Both the position numbers and the translations under genes were made by a program. Shown here piece after piece: positions 8,124 to 17,851 of a stretch of 64,000 nt of DNA (position 1 is the first letter of the stretch; each line of letters opens with the position of its first letter). The stretch lies in assembly GCF_018224955.1 (NCBI RefSeq), contig NZ_JAGTUU010000006.1, forward strand, positions 1-64,000. The letters run 5' to 3'. The notes beneath the pieces are model-generated. The model ran no database searches. It saw nothing but the letters and a program-made list of their open reading frames with translations, and was not told the origin of the DNA. The stretch is from Thetidibacter halocola (GTDB lineage: Bacteria > Pseudomonadota > Alphaproteobacteria > Rhodobacterales > Rhodobacteraceae).

Positions 8124-10358
8124 CTAGCGCCCGAGGTCTGGCCCACCCAGCCCGAGGCTGTCGAACGCCCCGGCCAGGTCGTCGCGCCCCACGGGCTTGC
8201 GCAAGAAGACCATGCCTTCGGGCAGGGCGCCCCCCATGTCCTGCTGCGGGAAACCCGACATCAGGATGACCTTGAGCGCGGGATGCGCCTTGCGCAGTTC
8301 CAGCGCCAGGTCGAAGCCGCTTTCATGCGGCATCACCATGTCGGTCAGCAGCAGGTCGAAAGGCCCGAGTTCGGCCATCGCCCCACGCGCCTCGCGCGGG
8401 CCGTGCACCGTGTGCGTCCGGCATCCCTGCACGCGCAGCATCCGGGCGGCGACCCGGGCGACGGTTGGCGTGTCGTCAACGATCAGCGCGCGTACCATGC
8501 GCTGTGCCGGTGCCGGGGCGGCCTCGTCTGCCGGCACCTGAAGCGCGGCAACGGGGAAATGCATCGCCACCTCGGTTCCGCGGCCCTCCTCGCTGGTCAG
8601 GGTGACAAAGCCGCCCATCTGCTCGGCAAAGCCCTTGACCCGCGACAGGCCAAGGCCCGATCCCAGCGCCGGCCCGCGGGTCGAGAAGAAGGGTTCGAAC
8701 ACCCTCTCGTGCAACTGCCCCGGGATGCCGCAGCCGGTATCGGAGACCGACAGGCGCACCCACGGCCCCGGCTTTTGCAAGGGGCTCAGCACGTCGTCGG
8801 CCCGGCGCAGCGCGATCGACACCGCACCTGACCGCTCGATCGCCTCGCGGGCGTTGATGACGAGGTTCAGCAGGCAGCTCTCGGCCATGGCCCCATCCAG
8901 CAGGACCTGCGGCAGGTCCGGCTCCACCTCGACGCTCAGCGCGATCCGAGAGGTCAGCGTGCGTGCCAGCAACGGCGCGAGCGCCTTGATGAACTGGCCC
9001 AGGTCCTCGGTGCGCGGCTCCAGCCGAGACCGCCCGCTGAAGGCCAGAAGGCTGTCGTTCAGGCTCTGGCCCCGGCGGACCGCGGCGCGGGCCTCCTCGA
9101 CCAGTTCGGCGCGCTCGGTGGGCGCATCCGTCAACTCGATCAGTTCCACGTTGCCCAGGATCACCGAAAGCAGGTTGTTGAAATCGTGGCTGACGCCGCC
9201 CGCCATCTGCCCCAGCAGCGCCAGCCGCTCGGTGCGGCGCTGTTCCTCTTGCAGGCGGCGCGCCTCCGTCACGTCCGAGACCAGCACGATGGCGTGGCGC
9301 GGCGGGCAGTCCTCGGCGCTGCGGATCGGCACCGCGTTGACCTCGAAGCGCCGCAGCCCCGCGCCCGTGCCACGGATCGCGACGCTGGCGCAGGGTTGGC
9401 CCTCGGCCAGTTGCGCCAGTGCGATGTCCAGCGGCGGATCCGACTCCAGCGGGCCCAGAATCTCCGGCAGCGACCCGGCCCAGTCATGGGCCACGGCCAT
9501 GGCCCGCGCGACGGGGTTGGCATAGACGATCCGGCTACCGCCGACGGGATCGGCCGCGTCCAGGGACAGCATGAAGGCCCCCACGTCCAGCGCCTCGAGC
9601 GCAGCGCGGAACCGGCGCAGTTCCTCGCGTTCCTGAATCTCGGCGGTGACGATGCGGAAATGCACCGCGACGCCGCGCGGCGTGCGATGCGCTGCGACGC
9701 GGAACCACGCATCGAGCGGCGGGAAGAAGGCGGTGAAGGATTCCGATCCGCCGCGCGCCATCACCCGCATGTACACATCCTCGAACCGCGAGCCGCGCGC
9801 CTCGGGAAAAGCCTGCCAGATATCGCGCCCGACCAGATCCTGCGGGTCGCGTTGCAGCATGGCCTCCGAGGCGGCGTTGAGATAGGCAAAGCGCCAGCTT
9901 TCGTCGAGCAGGAAGAACCCATCCGGCATGGTGCCCAGAACCGAGGCCAGGTCATCCTCGGCCATCTCCTGCGCGAGCAGCGCGTCGCGTTCCGGGGTGA
10001 TGTCCTGGAACGAGCCTTCGAGGGCGACGATGGTGCCGGTCCCGTCCCGGACGGCGAGGCCGTTCGAGCGCGCCCAGAACCGCTTGCCCGATGTTGTCCG
10101 GCAGCGCGTCACCAGGTTCCAAGGCGTGCCGTCGGCGCGGCAGGCGTCGACCGCCGGGACGAGCCGCTCCAGGCTTTCCGCCTCGTAGAAGGACAGCGCC
10201 AGTTCGAGGTCGATATGGGTGCCGGGCGGCACCTCGAACAGCGTGTGGGTGACTTCGGTCCAGACGACGCGGTCGTCGCTCAGATACCAGCGCCAGGCGC
10301 CGGTCCGGCTGGCCCGACTGGCTGCCCGCAGCATCTGGAGCTCGATGGTTTCGTTCAT
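8124..10358 (-). CDS. PAS-domain hybrid sensor histidine kinase with C-terminal receiver
   Basis: A 744-aa cytoplasmic kinase without membrane helices. Two to three PAS-like sensor modules fill about residues 1-370 (TRTGAWRWYLSDDRVVW; MPDGFFLLDESWRFAYLN). The dimerisation and phospho-acceptor helix has GGVSHDFNNLLSVIL with His391. The ATPase domain shows LNLVINAREAIE (N box), DTGCGIP (G1) and GSGLGLSRVKGF (G2). A receiver domain follows with the acceptor Asp673 in LLTDMVMP. ATG 10358 is preceded by a GAGGG site; upstream in-frame codons are not credible. It is divergent from a GGDEF-EAL gene, which suggests a shared control region and possibly a shared signal. Confidence 0.9.
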   Translation of the reverse strand: MNETIELQMLRAASRASRTGAWRWYLSDDRVVWTEVTHTLFEVPPGTHIDLELALSFYEAESLERLVPAVDACRADGTPWNLVTRCRTTSGKRFWARSNGLAVRDGTGTIVALEGSFQDITPERDALLAQEMAEDDLASVLGTMPDGFFLLDESWRFAYLNAASEAMLQRDPQDLVGRDIWQAFPEARGSRFEDVYMRVMARGGSESFTAFFPPLDAWFRVAAHRTPRGVAVHFRIVTAEIQEREELRRFRAALEALDVGAFMLSLDAADPVGGSRIVYANPVARAMAVAHDWAGSLPEILGPLESDPPLDIALAQLAEGQPCASVAIRGTGAGLRRFEVNAVPIRSAEDCPPRHAIVLVSDVTEARRLQEEQRRTERLALLGQMAGGVSHDFNNLLSVILGNVELIELTDAPTERAELVEEARAAVRRGQSLNDSLLAFSGRSRLEPRTEDLGQFIKALAPLLARTLTSRIALSVEVEPDLPQVLLDGAMAESCLLNLVINAREAIERSGAVSIALRRADDVLSPLQKPGPWVRLSVSDTGCGIPGQLHERVFEPFFSTRGPALGSGLGLSRVKGFAEQMGGFVTLTSEEGRGTEVAMHFPVAALQVPADEAAPAPAQRMVRALIVDDTPTVARVAARMLRVQGCRTHTVHGPREARGAMAELGPFDLLLTDMVMPHESGFDLALELRKAHPALKVILMSGFPQQDMGGALPEGMVFLRKPVGRDDLAGAFDSLGLGGPDLGR

Positions 10359-10730
10359 GGAACCCTCAAAGGAAGCGCCGGGCCTACCCGCCTCTTGTCG
10401 TGAACGCCGTGCCACGCCCTCCGGTTCCCGCGAATTCCGTCGGATCGCACCGACCGGGCCGGGCCTGCGCCACGGGTTGCGTCTCAGGATCGCATGCCGG
10501 GGCCCGCAGGGTCGCCGCCATCGACAAGACCCGGCGCGCAGGTTGCACCCGGTGACCCGCACCCACCTGTCGCGCGGCCGAACCGGATGTCCGAAGGACG
10601 CAACGGCGGGTTTCATTCGATTTGCGGGATCGGCTGGCCGTCGGGAAACCGGGGATTAAGCCTTTTGCGGCATGCCTTGTCGTCAAAGTCGCAATTCTGC
10701 GAACGAGGCGGTGACGATCGGCACGATGGC
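10359..10730. other. Divergent intergenic region between the kinase and GGDEF-EAL genes
   Basis: 372 bases between two divergently transcribed signalling genes. It should hold both promoters. I see no well-matched -35/-10 pair and no strong inverted repeat, and no small gene with a ribosome-binding site. Confidence 0.5.
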
Positions 10731-13574
10731 ATGACGGCCCAGAATGACAGATCGGAGTATTTTCTTGCGGCGTCCGACCTGTCAGACGCGCGGCCGCTGA
10801 TGTTCCTTGTCGCCGATGGCGACGGGCGGATCACCCGCGTCAGCGACGACTGGCTGACCCTCGTCGGCTGCCGGCGCGACGACGTCATCGGTCGGCCGGC
10901 CACGGAGTTCGTGTCCGCCGACGATGGCGCCCTGCTCGGCCGCGACGGGACGCGATACGATTGCACCGTCTCGACATCCGTCCTCACCGGCCTCGACGGG
11001 GCGCCCTGCGGCCACCTGGCGATCGTTCAAGGCACCGACGGGCGGGATCTGCTGGTCGATCGGCTGCGGATCAAATCCCATCGCCTGCAATCCTGCCTCG
11101 AAGCCACGCAGGCAGCCACCTGGGAATGGAATGTCCAGACCGGGGAAACCCACTTCAACGACCGCTGGGCCGAGATCATCGGCTACCAACCGGACGAACT
11201 CGGTCCGGTCTCCATCGACACCTGGATCAGCCTGGCGCATCCCGACGACCTCGTGCTCTCGACCGAGGCGCTGGAACGCCACTGGCGCGGCGAGACAGAG
11301 TTCTACGACATCGAGGCCCGGATGCGCCACAAGGACGGGCATTGGGTCTGGGTGCACGATTGCGGGCGTGTCTTCAGCCGGACCGCGCAGGGCGAACCAG
11401 AATGGATGTTCGGCACGCATTTCTCGCTGGAGGAGCAGAAACGGCGGCAGCGCGAGACTGAGCGCATGCATCGCCTGCTGACGCGCACCGGGGCGATCGC
11501 GGGCATCGGCGGATGGGAACTCGATCTCGAAACGAACGCGTTGACCTGGACGGAAGAGACACGGCGGATCCATGGGGTGAATGCCGATTACGTCCCGACG
11601 GTGGAAGACGCGATCACCTTCTACGCACCAGAGGCACGCGCGACCATCGCCCGCGCCGTCGAACGGGCGATGGCCGACGGCACGCCCTGGGACCTGGAAC
11701 TGCCCTTCATCCGCCGGTCGGGCGAACACATCTGGGTCCGCGCCATCGGCGAGGTCGAAATCCGCGAAGGTCTCGCCCGCTGCCTGTTCGGTGCCTTCCA
11801 GGACGTCACCGAGCGCGTGCTGCGGGATCAAGAACTCGACACCGCCCGGCAGGCGGCCCAGCAGGCACAGGAACGGCTCTGGGCCGCCTTCGAGGCGCTG
11901 CCCGAGGCCTTCGTCCTCTACGACGCCGATGACCGCGCCGTCCTTTTCAACGAGAAGTATCGCCAGACCTATTCCGAATCCGGAGGAGCGATCGAGATCG
12001 GGCAGCGCTTTGAGGACATCCTGCGCGAAGGCCTGCGCAAGGGCCAATATCCCGAGGCCATCGGCCGAGAGCAGACCTGGCTGAAGCAGCGCCTCGAGCT
12101 ACACCGCAATCCGCTGGGCCCGCTGGAACAGGAACTGCCCGGCGACCGGCATCTCAAGATTCACGAGGTGCGCCTGCCAAATGGCGACACCGTCGGCTTC
12201 CGCGTCGACGTCACGCAGCTGAAGCGTCAGAAGGCCGAGCTCAAGCAAAAGGCCAGGGCGCTTGAAATCGCCGCGACGACGGACCCGCTGACCGGCCTTC
12301 ACAATCGCCGGGGGCTGGAAAGCGTCATGCAGGATCTGACCTCCTGGGCGGATGAGGATGACCGGTTCGGCCTGCTGCACGTGGACCTCGACAGGTTCAA
12401 ACCGATCAACGACGTCTTTGGCCATCCCGCCGGGGATTTCCTGCTGCGCCGGGTGGCCGACATCCTGAAATCCACCGTCCGAAGCGGCGATTTCGTCTCG
12501 CGCATCGGGGGCGACGAATTCGTCGCCGTGCTGAACGCCCCCTGCTCCGACGAGGCCGCGCAGGACATCGCGCAGCGCATCATCCGGTGCTGCGGCGAAC
12601 CGGTGTGCTGGGGCGACAAGACGCTGCGCTTTGGCGCCAGCGTCGGCGTGGCGCTGGGCAGCGTGGCCGACCTGCCGCGCATGTTGATCGACGCCGACAT
12701 CGCGCTCTACGAGGCCAAGAAGGGCGGCCGCAACTGTCACCACGTCTTCAACGCCGCGCTGCGCCGCAAGGTCGAGGACCGCAAGGCGCTGTCCGACGAT
12801 CTGCTGGTCGGCCTCCAACGGGGCGAGATCGTCGCCCACTACCAGCCCCAGCTGCGTGCGGCCGATCTCTCGCTTGTCGGGATCGAGGCGCTGGCGCGCT
12901 GGCACCACCCGGATCGCGGCGTGCTGCAACCGGCGGATTTCTTCGCGATCGCCGAGGAACTCGGCATGATGCCCGAAATTGACCGCCTGGTTTGCGACCA
13001 GGCCATCGAGACGGGTCACGCCATCGCGTCGGCCGGGCATGCGTTGGCGACCGTCTCTGTAAATGCAGGCCTGCCCAGGCTGACGCAGGCGCGCGATTTC
13101 GACTGGTTGCCCGCGACCCGGGATTTCCCTTTCCGCCTAAGCGTCGAGGTCTTGGAGACGGTCGATGTCGACCGCGACTTCGACGAGATCGCCTGGGTCT
13201 TCGATGACCTTCGGGAACGCGGGATCCGGGTCGAGATCGACGATTTCGGCAGCGGACGCGCCTCGCTCACAGCGCTGCTCAAGATCCGGCCGGACCGCAT
13301 AAAGCTGGATACGCAGATCGTCCGCGCGGCCCTGTTCGATCCGACGGGGGCCGGCTCCATGATGCGGGCCATCGCCGAGATGTGCCGCGGCCTCGGGATA
13401 CCGATGACCGCCGAAGGCATCGAGACGCGCAAGCACGCCAACCTGATGCGCGACGTCGGTTGCGACATCCTCCAGGGTTTCCACTTTGCCCATCCCCTGC
13501 CGCACGAGAGCTTGATGGACTGGGCCCACCAGTGGCGCCCCGATCCCGCGCCGCCCGCCTATGCCACGGGCTGA
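10731..13574 (+). CDS. PAS-GGDEF-EAL bifunctional c-di-GMP turnover protein
   Basis: A 947-aa soluble protein. Three or four PAS modules occupy about residues 20-500 (PAS at 20-110; TWEWNVQTGETHFNDRWAEI at about 130; GGWELDLETNALTW at about 260; a short PAS at about 385-480). The GGDEF motif is intact (SRIGGDEF, 593-597). The EAL motif is present at 719-721 (IEALARW), with later conserved pieces DDFGSG, KLDTQ, AEGIET and ILQGFHFAHPL, so both synthesis and breakdown of c-di-GMP are possible. The NLS-type motif is altered to SVNAGL. I chose ATG 10731; in-frame codons upstream have no homology, although the ribosome-binding site is weak. It is next to a synthase with two c-di-GMP-binding domains. 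Confidence 0.9.
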   Translation: MTAQNDRSEYFLAASDLSDARPLMFLVADGDGRITRVSDDWLTLVGCRRDDVIGRPATEFVSADDGALLGRDGTRYDCTVSTSVLTGLDGAPCGHLAIVQGTDGRDLLVDRLRIKSHRLQSCLEATQAATWEWNVQTGETHFNDRWAEIIGYQPDELGPVSIDTWISLAHPDDLVLSTEALERHWRGETEFYDIEARMRHKDGHWVWVHDCGRVFSRTAQGEPEWMFGTHFSLEEQKRRQRETERMHRLLTRTGAIAGIGGWELDLETNALTWTEETRRIHGVNADYVPTVEDAITFYAPEARATIARAVERAMADGTPWDLELPFIRRSGEHIWVRAIGEVEIREGLARCLFGAFQDVTERVLRDQELDTARQAAQQAQERLWAAFEALPEAFVLYDADDRAVLFNEKYRQTYSESGGAIEIGQRFEDILREGLRKGQYPEAIGREQTWLKQRLELHRNPLGPLEQELPGDRHLKIHEVRLPNGDTVGFRVDVTQLKRQKAELKQKARALEIAATTDPLTGLHNRRGLESVMQDLTSWADEDDRFGLLHVDLDRFKPINDVFGHPAGDFLLRRVADILKSTVRSGDFVSRIGGDEFVAVLNAPCSDEAAQDIAQRIIRCCGEPVCWGDKTLRFGASVGVALGSVADLPRMLIDADIALYEAKKGGRNCHHVFNAALRRKVEDRKALSDDLLVGLQRGEIVAHYQPQLRAADLSLVGIEALARWHHPDRGVLQPADFFAIAEELGMMPEIDRLVCDQAIETGHAIASAGHALATVSVNAGLPRLTQARDFDWLPATRDFPFRLSVEVLETVDVDRDFDEIAWVFDDLRERGIRVEIDDFGSGRASLTALLKIRPDRIKLDTQIVRAALFDPTGAGSMMRAIAEMCRGLGIPMTAEGIETRKHANLMRDVGCDILQGFHFAHPLPHESLMDWAHQWRPDPAPPAYATG

Positions 13575-13718
13575 CACCCCGCTTCGGGCAGCCGGGACGC
13601 GCGGCAGTGGGGGCCGACCACCGACGGGATCTGACAGCGCTCTCGGACACCCGCGAGCGATAGCGTCGGGAGGATGCACAGACCCGAAGGCACAGCGTCC
13701 AGAACACGCCGCGACCGG

Positions 13719-15128
13719 TCAAGCGCCCCGGGCGAGAACCGGCCGCAACCCGTCCTGCCGCAGGGCAACCAGCGCCCGCGCGAGGCTGGCCTGCCAGCCC
13801 GGCCGTGCCCACAGCGTTTCCGCGACGCTGCCAAGCAGCGGCCCGACCCCCTGCACGAGCGCCCCGGCATCGTCCCCGGCCAGCCGCGTCACCTCGATCA
13901 GGCGGTCGGCCAGCGGATCGACAAGCGGCAGGGTCCGCCCCTCGGCATCGCGCCCAGCGAGGAAGTGCAGCCAGACCGCGGTCGCCGTGGCGCAACTGTC
14001 GAACGGCAGGTCACGCGCGGCCAGGTCCAGCGCCGGCGCGAACAGTCGTTGCGGCAGTTTCTGGCTGCCATCCATCGCGATCTGAAGGCAGCGATGGGCA
14101 ATCGCCGGGTTGGCGAAACGATCCAGCAGCGCCTGGATATAGGCCTGCGGGTCGAACCCCGGGATCGGCTCCAGGCTGGCCGCCGCGCTGTCCATGTGGC
14201 GCCGCACGGCGCGGGCCATCAACGGGTCGGCCATCACGTCGCGCACGAACTCCAGCCCAAGCAGGGCGCCGGCATAGGCAAGAAAGGAATGCGCGCCGTT
14301 CAGGAGGCGCAGTTTCATCGTCTCGAAGGGGCGGACATCCGCGACGATCAGGGCACCCGCGGCGGCCCAGTCGGGATGCGGCCCGGCAAAGGCATCCTCG
14401 ATCACCCATTGCCGAAAGGGCTCTGTCTCGACCGCGGCGGGGTCGCCGCCGGCCAGGGCAAGGGTCTCGGCGGTGGTGGCGGGGGTGATGCGGTCGACCA
14501 TGGAACAGGGAAAGGTGCAGTGCCCGGCGATCCACGCGGACAGGGCGGGGTCGGTGTGCCCGGCATGATCCAGAACGATCCCGCGCAGCACGTGGCCATT
14601 GTCCGGCAGGTTGTCGCAGGACATCAGCGTCAGCCCGTCCAACCCCGCCGCACGGCGCAGGCCCAGCCCCAGGCACAACAACCCGGCCAGGCTGCGCGGG
14701 GCCTCCTCGGGCGCGGCCAGGTCATGCGCCACGGCCGGGTCGGCGCGGTTCAGCCGCCGCGCGCCCACATCCGCACCATAGCCCTTTTCCGTCACGGTGA
14801 TGGTGACGACATGGATCGCCGGATCGGCCATGCGGGCGGCCACCGCAGCGGCGTTGCCGGGCAGGGCATGGGTGTGCCGGATGACGGTGATCTCCTTCGA
14901 CACCGGGCCTTCGGGCGCGCGCTCGACCAGGGTGAACCGCCCGTCCTGCCGCGCCAGGACCTCGGCCAGCGCGGGGTCGCGCATCGACACCGCCTCGATT
15001 CCCCAGTCGCCGCCCGAGGCCGCGATGGCATCGTGCGTGTAGTCGGCCTGGTGGGCGCGGTGAAAGGCGCCCAAGCCCAAGTGCAGTATACCGGTCTTGA
15101 GTCCGGCGGGCAGGGGCGAGCGGATCAT
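13719..15128 (-). CDS. uxuB: Fructuronate reductase (mannitol dehydrogenase family)
   Basis: Reduces D-fructuronate to D-mannonate with NADH. The 469-aa protein has the N-terminal nucleotide-binding start HLGLGAFHRAHQADYTH and family motifs TITVTEKGY, LMSCDNLPDNG, the CSMVDRITPAT segment and the catalytic-domain KLRLLNGAHSFLAYAG. Length fits long-chain polyol dehydrogenases. Mannitol or tagaturonate oxidoreductases share the fold; the adjacent uxuA and uxaC decide for fructuronate. It overlaps the uxuA stop by 4 bases and is the last gene of the cluster. Confidence 0.9.
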   Translation of the reverse strand: MIRSPLPAGLKTGILHLGLGAFHRAHQADYTHDAIAASGGDWGIEAVSMRDPALAEVLARQDGRFTLVERAPEGPVSKEITVIRHTHALPGNAAAVAARMADPAIHVVTITVTEKGYGADVGARRLNRADPAVAHDLAAPEEAPRSLAGLLCLGLGLRRAAGLDGLTLMSCDNLPDNGHVLRGIVLDHAGHTDPALSAWIAGHCTFPCSMVDRITPATTAETLALAGGDPAAVETEPFRQWVIEDAFAGPHPDWAAAGALIVADVRPFETMKLRLLNGAHSFLAYAGALLGLEFVRDVMADPLMARAVRRHMDSAAASLEPIPGFDPQAYIQALLDRFANPAIAHRCLQIAMDGSQKLPQRLFAPALDLAARDLPFDSCATATAVWLHFLAGRDAEGRTLPLVDPLADRLIEVTRLAGDDAGALVQGVGPLLGSVAETLWARPGWQASLARALVALRQDGLRPVLARGA

Positions 15129-16309
15129 GCGCCATGCTCCAGCGCCAAGGCGACGCCACGCAACTCTGCCAGCCCCTTGAGCCGCCCGATGGCGGGATAG
15201 CCCGGTGCGGCCTTGCGCTCCTGGTCGTCGAGGATTTCCTGCCCGTGATCGGGGCGCATGGGGATCGCATGGTCGGCACGGCCCTCGGCGCGGCGGCGGC
15301 GTTCCTCGACCACAACGGCCTTGATGACCGCCACCATGTCGGTCGAGCCCATCAGGTGCTCGTCCTCGAAGAACGACCCCGGCACGGTCTCGTCCTCGCG
15401 CCGGACATTGCGCAGGTGCAGGAAATGCACGTGCTTGCCCAGCCGCGCCATCATGCCGGGCAGGTCGTTGTCGCCGCGCGTGCCAAGACTACCGGTGCAG
15501 AGGGTGATGCCATTTGCGGGGCTTGGCACGACATCGACCAGCCAGCGGTAATCCGCCTCGGTCGACAGGATGCGCGGCAGGCCGAACAGCGGCCAGGGTG
15601 GATCGTCGGGATGCGCGCACAGCCGCATCCCAAGCCGCTGCGCATCCGGCACCACGGCGCGCAGGAAGGTGGCAAGGTTGGCGCGCAGCCCGTCCGCGTC
15701 GATGCCGTCATAGCTGGCCAGCCGGTCGCGGAAGCTGTCCAGCGTCCAGCGTTCCACCGCACCGGGCAGACCGGCAAGGATCGTCGCGGTCAGCGCCTCG
15801 CGCCGCGCGTCGGTCAACGCCCGCGCACGGTCGGCGGCGGCGGCCACGACCGGCTGGGTGTAATCCGCCTCGGCGCCCGGGCGCCGCAGCACGTGCAGGT
15901 CGAACAGCGCGAAATCCACCAGGTCGAAACGCAGCGCCCGGGCGCCTGACGGCATCGGCGCAGCAAGATCGGTGCGCGTCCAGTCGAGCACCGGCATGAA
16001 GTTGTAGCAGATCACCCGGAGCCCCTCGGCAGCAAGGTTTTCCAGCGAGACGATCCAGTTGGCCATGTGCTCTTGCGCGTCAGGCGCGCCGGTGCGGATC
16101 GCCTCCGAGACCGGCAGACTTTCGACCACGTCCCAGGCCAGCCCCGCCGCCTCGATCTGGCTCTTGCGCGCGGCGATCGCCTCGCGTGGCCAGACATCGC
16201 CGGGACGGATGTCATACAGCGCGGTGACGATGCCGCTGGCCCCGGCCTGCCGCACGTCGGACAGGGTGACCTTGTCGGCGGGGCCGAACCATCGCCAGGT
16301 CTGTTTCAT
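15125..16309 (-). CDS. uxuA: D-mannonate dehydratase
   Basis: Dehydrates D-mannonate to 2-keto-3-deoxygluconate. The 394-aa protein starts MKQTWRWFGPADKVTL, the usual UxuA start, and has the metal-binding TIM-barrel segments MRLCAHPDDPPWPLFG, ITLCTGSLGTRGDNDL and VHFLHLRNV, plus the C-terminal PMRPDHGQ. It overlaps both neighbours by 4 bases (uxaC stop / uxuA start and uxuA stop / uxuB start). No kdgK/kdgA follow here, so the rest of the pathway must be elsewhere. Confidence 0.95.
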   Translation of the reverse strand: MKQTWRWFGPADKVTLSDVRQAGASGIVTALYDIRPGDVWPREAIAARKSQIEAAGLAWDVVESLPVSEAIRTGAPDAQEHMANWIVSLENLAAEGLRVICYNFMPVLDWTRTDLAAPMPSGARALRFDLVDFALFDLHVLRRPGAEADYTQPVVAAAADRARALTDARREALTATILAGLPGAVERWTLDSFRDRLASYDGIDADGLRANLATFLRAVVPDAQRLGMRLCAHPDDPPWPLFGLPRILSTEADYRWLVDVVPSPANGITLCTGSLGTRGDNDLPGMMARLGKHVHFLHLRNVRREDETVPGSFFEDEHLMGSTDMVAVIKAVVVEERRRRAEGRADHAIPMRPDHGQEILDDQERKAAPGYPAIGRLKGLAELRGVALALEHGA

Positions 16310-17712
16310 GCGTCCTCTCCCAACTTGTAAGTGTCGCGCGCCAGGTCATGCGCCAGCAACGGCGCCAGGGCAAAGGCCTCGTCCTCGTCCAGCCGGTGCG
16401 TGACCACCAGGTCGGCCAGGAAGGCGCAGTCGCAGCGCCTCGCCACATCGTGCCGGGCCGGGATCGAACACAGCGCGCGGGTGTCGTCGTTGAACCCGGC
16501 GGTGTTGTGAAACCCCGCCGTTTCGGTCACCGCCTCGCGAAAGCGCCGCATGCCCTCGAAACTGTCGTGGAACCACCAGGGCGGGCCAAGGCGCAGGCCG
16601 GGATAGGCGCCCGCCAGCGGCGCCAGTTCGCGGGCATAGGTCGACTCGTCCAGCGTGAACAGCACCAGCCGCAGCCGCCCGTCCATGCCGACCGCGTTCA
16701 GCAGCGGGCGCAGTTCCTCGACATAGCCGGTGCGGCGCGGGATGTCGAAACCGCGGTCGCGGCCCATGGCGCGGAACACCGCGTCGCTGTGGTTGCGCAG
16801 CGATCCGGCGTGCAACTGCATCACCAGCCCGTCCTCGCAGGACATGCGGGCGAACTCGGTCAGCATCTGGGCGCGGAAGGTCTCGGCCTCTTCCGCCGAG
16901 GCGCGGCCCGTCCGCACCAGGTCGAACAGCGCCCGCGCCTGTGCTTCGGGCAGGTCGGCGGTGCGGGCGGTGGGATGGCCGTGGTCGGTGGCGGTCGCGC
17001 CCATGGTCGCGAAAAAGGCCCGCCGCGCGCGATGCGCCTCAAGATAGCCCGCCCAGCTGCCGGTGTCGCAGCCGGTGATCTCTCCCAGCCGGTCGAGGTT
17101 CCCGGCGAAACCTTCGAAGTCCGGGTCGGTCACGGCGTCAGGGCGATAGGTCGGCACCACCCGCCCGGACCAGCCGCTGTCGCGCGCGGCCCTGTGCTGC
17201 GCCAGGTCGTCCAGCGCGCCGTCGGTCGTGGCGATGACCGAGATCCCGAACCGGTCGTAGAGGGCGCGTGGGCGGAACTCGGGCCGCGAAAGGCAGTCGC
17301 CGACGGCGTCAAAGGCGGCATCGGCGGTGTCGGCCGACAGGCGCGCCTCGATGCCGAACACCTCGGACAGCGCATGGTCGATCCACAGCCGCGAGGGCGT
17401 GCCCCGGAACAGATGGTAATGCGCCGCGAAGGTCCGCCAGACCGTGCGGCGGTCGGGCTCTGCCCCCGACCCGATCCCGAGCGCGGCAAAGGGCACACCC
17501 TGGCTGACCAGCATCCGCACGACGTAGTGATCTGGGATGACGAACAGTTCGGCCGCGTCGGCAAAGGCCGGATCCTCGCCCCACCAGCGTGGATCGGTAT
17601 GGCCATGCGGCGACACGATGGGCAGGCTCTCGACGCTCTGGAAAAGGGCGCGCGTCAGCCCGCGGGTCGACGGCTCTGCCGGGAACAGGCGGTCGGGATG
17701 AAGAAGGCTCAT
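16306..17712 (-). CDS. uxaC: Uronate isomerase
   Basis: Isomerises D-glucuronate to D-fructuronate (and galacturonate to tagaturonate); first gene of the uxaC-uxuA-uxuB operon. The 468-aa amidohydrolase-fold protein shows PIVSPHGHTDPRWWG near the N-terminus (metal-binding HxH), a central VMQLHAGSLRNHSD, LGPPWWFHDSFEGMRRF and AGFNDDTRALCSIPARHD. I start at ATG 17712 (MSLLHPDRLFP): GGAG lies about 8 bases upstream and the family starts here. An ATG 14 codons earlier adds sequence not expected in the family. Confidence 0.93.
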   Translation of the reverse strand: MSLLHPDRLFPAEPSTRGLTRALFQSVESLPIVSPHGHTDPRWWGEDPAFADAAELFVIPDHYVVRMLVSQGVPFAALGIGSGAEPDRRTVWRTFAAHYHLFRGTPSRLWIDHALSEVFGIEARLSADTADAAFDAVGDCLSRPEFRPRALYDRFGISVIATTDGALDDLAQHRAARDSGWSGRVVPTYRPDAVTDPDFEGFAGNLDRLGEITGCDTGSWAGYLEAHRARRAFFATMGATATDHGHPTARTADLPEAQARALFDLVRTGRASAEEAETFRAQMLTEFARMSCEDGLVMQLHAGSLRNHSDAVFRAMGRDRGFDIPRRTGYVEELRPLLNAVGMDGRLRLVLFTLDESTYARELAPLAGAYPGLRLGPPWWFHDSFEGMRRFREAVTETAGFHNTAGFNDDTRALCSIPARHDVARRCDCAFLADLVVTHRLDEDEAFALAPLLAHDLARDTYKLGEDA

Positions 17713-17851
17713 GTCGGCTGCTCCGCATTTCCAAAAGTGGTCCGCGACCGGCATGGCGGCGCTGCGGACCTGAACATGACAATGCCACGACTACCGGCAA
17801 AGGCCAGACGGAAGCGCCCCCCGGTCAGGCGCCGTCACCAGAAGGCAGGCG

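Noticed and set aside
3386-8127. Two long + strand frames opposite the GT2 synthase and HlyD genes
   Set aside because: Shadows rich in His, Gln and Arg without any motif. The minus-strand catalytic motifs are complete.
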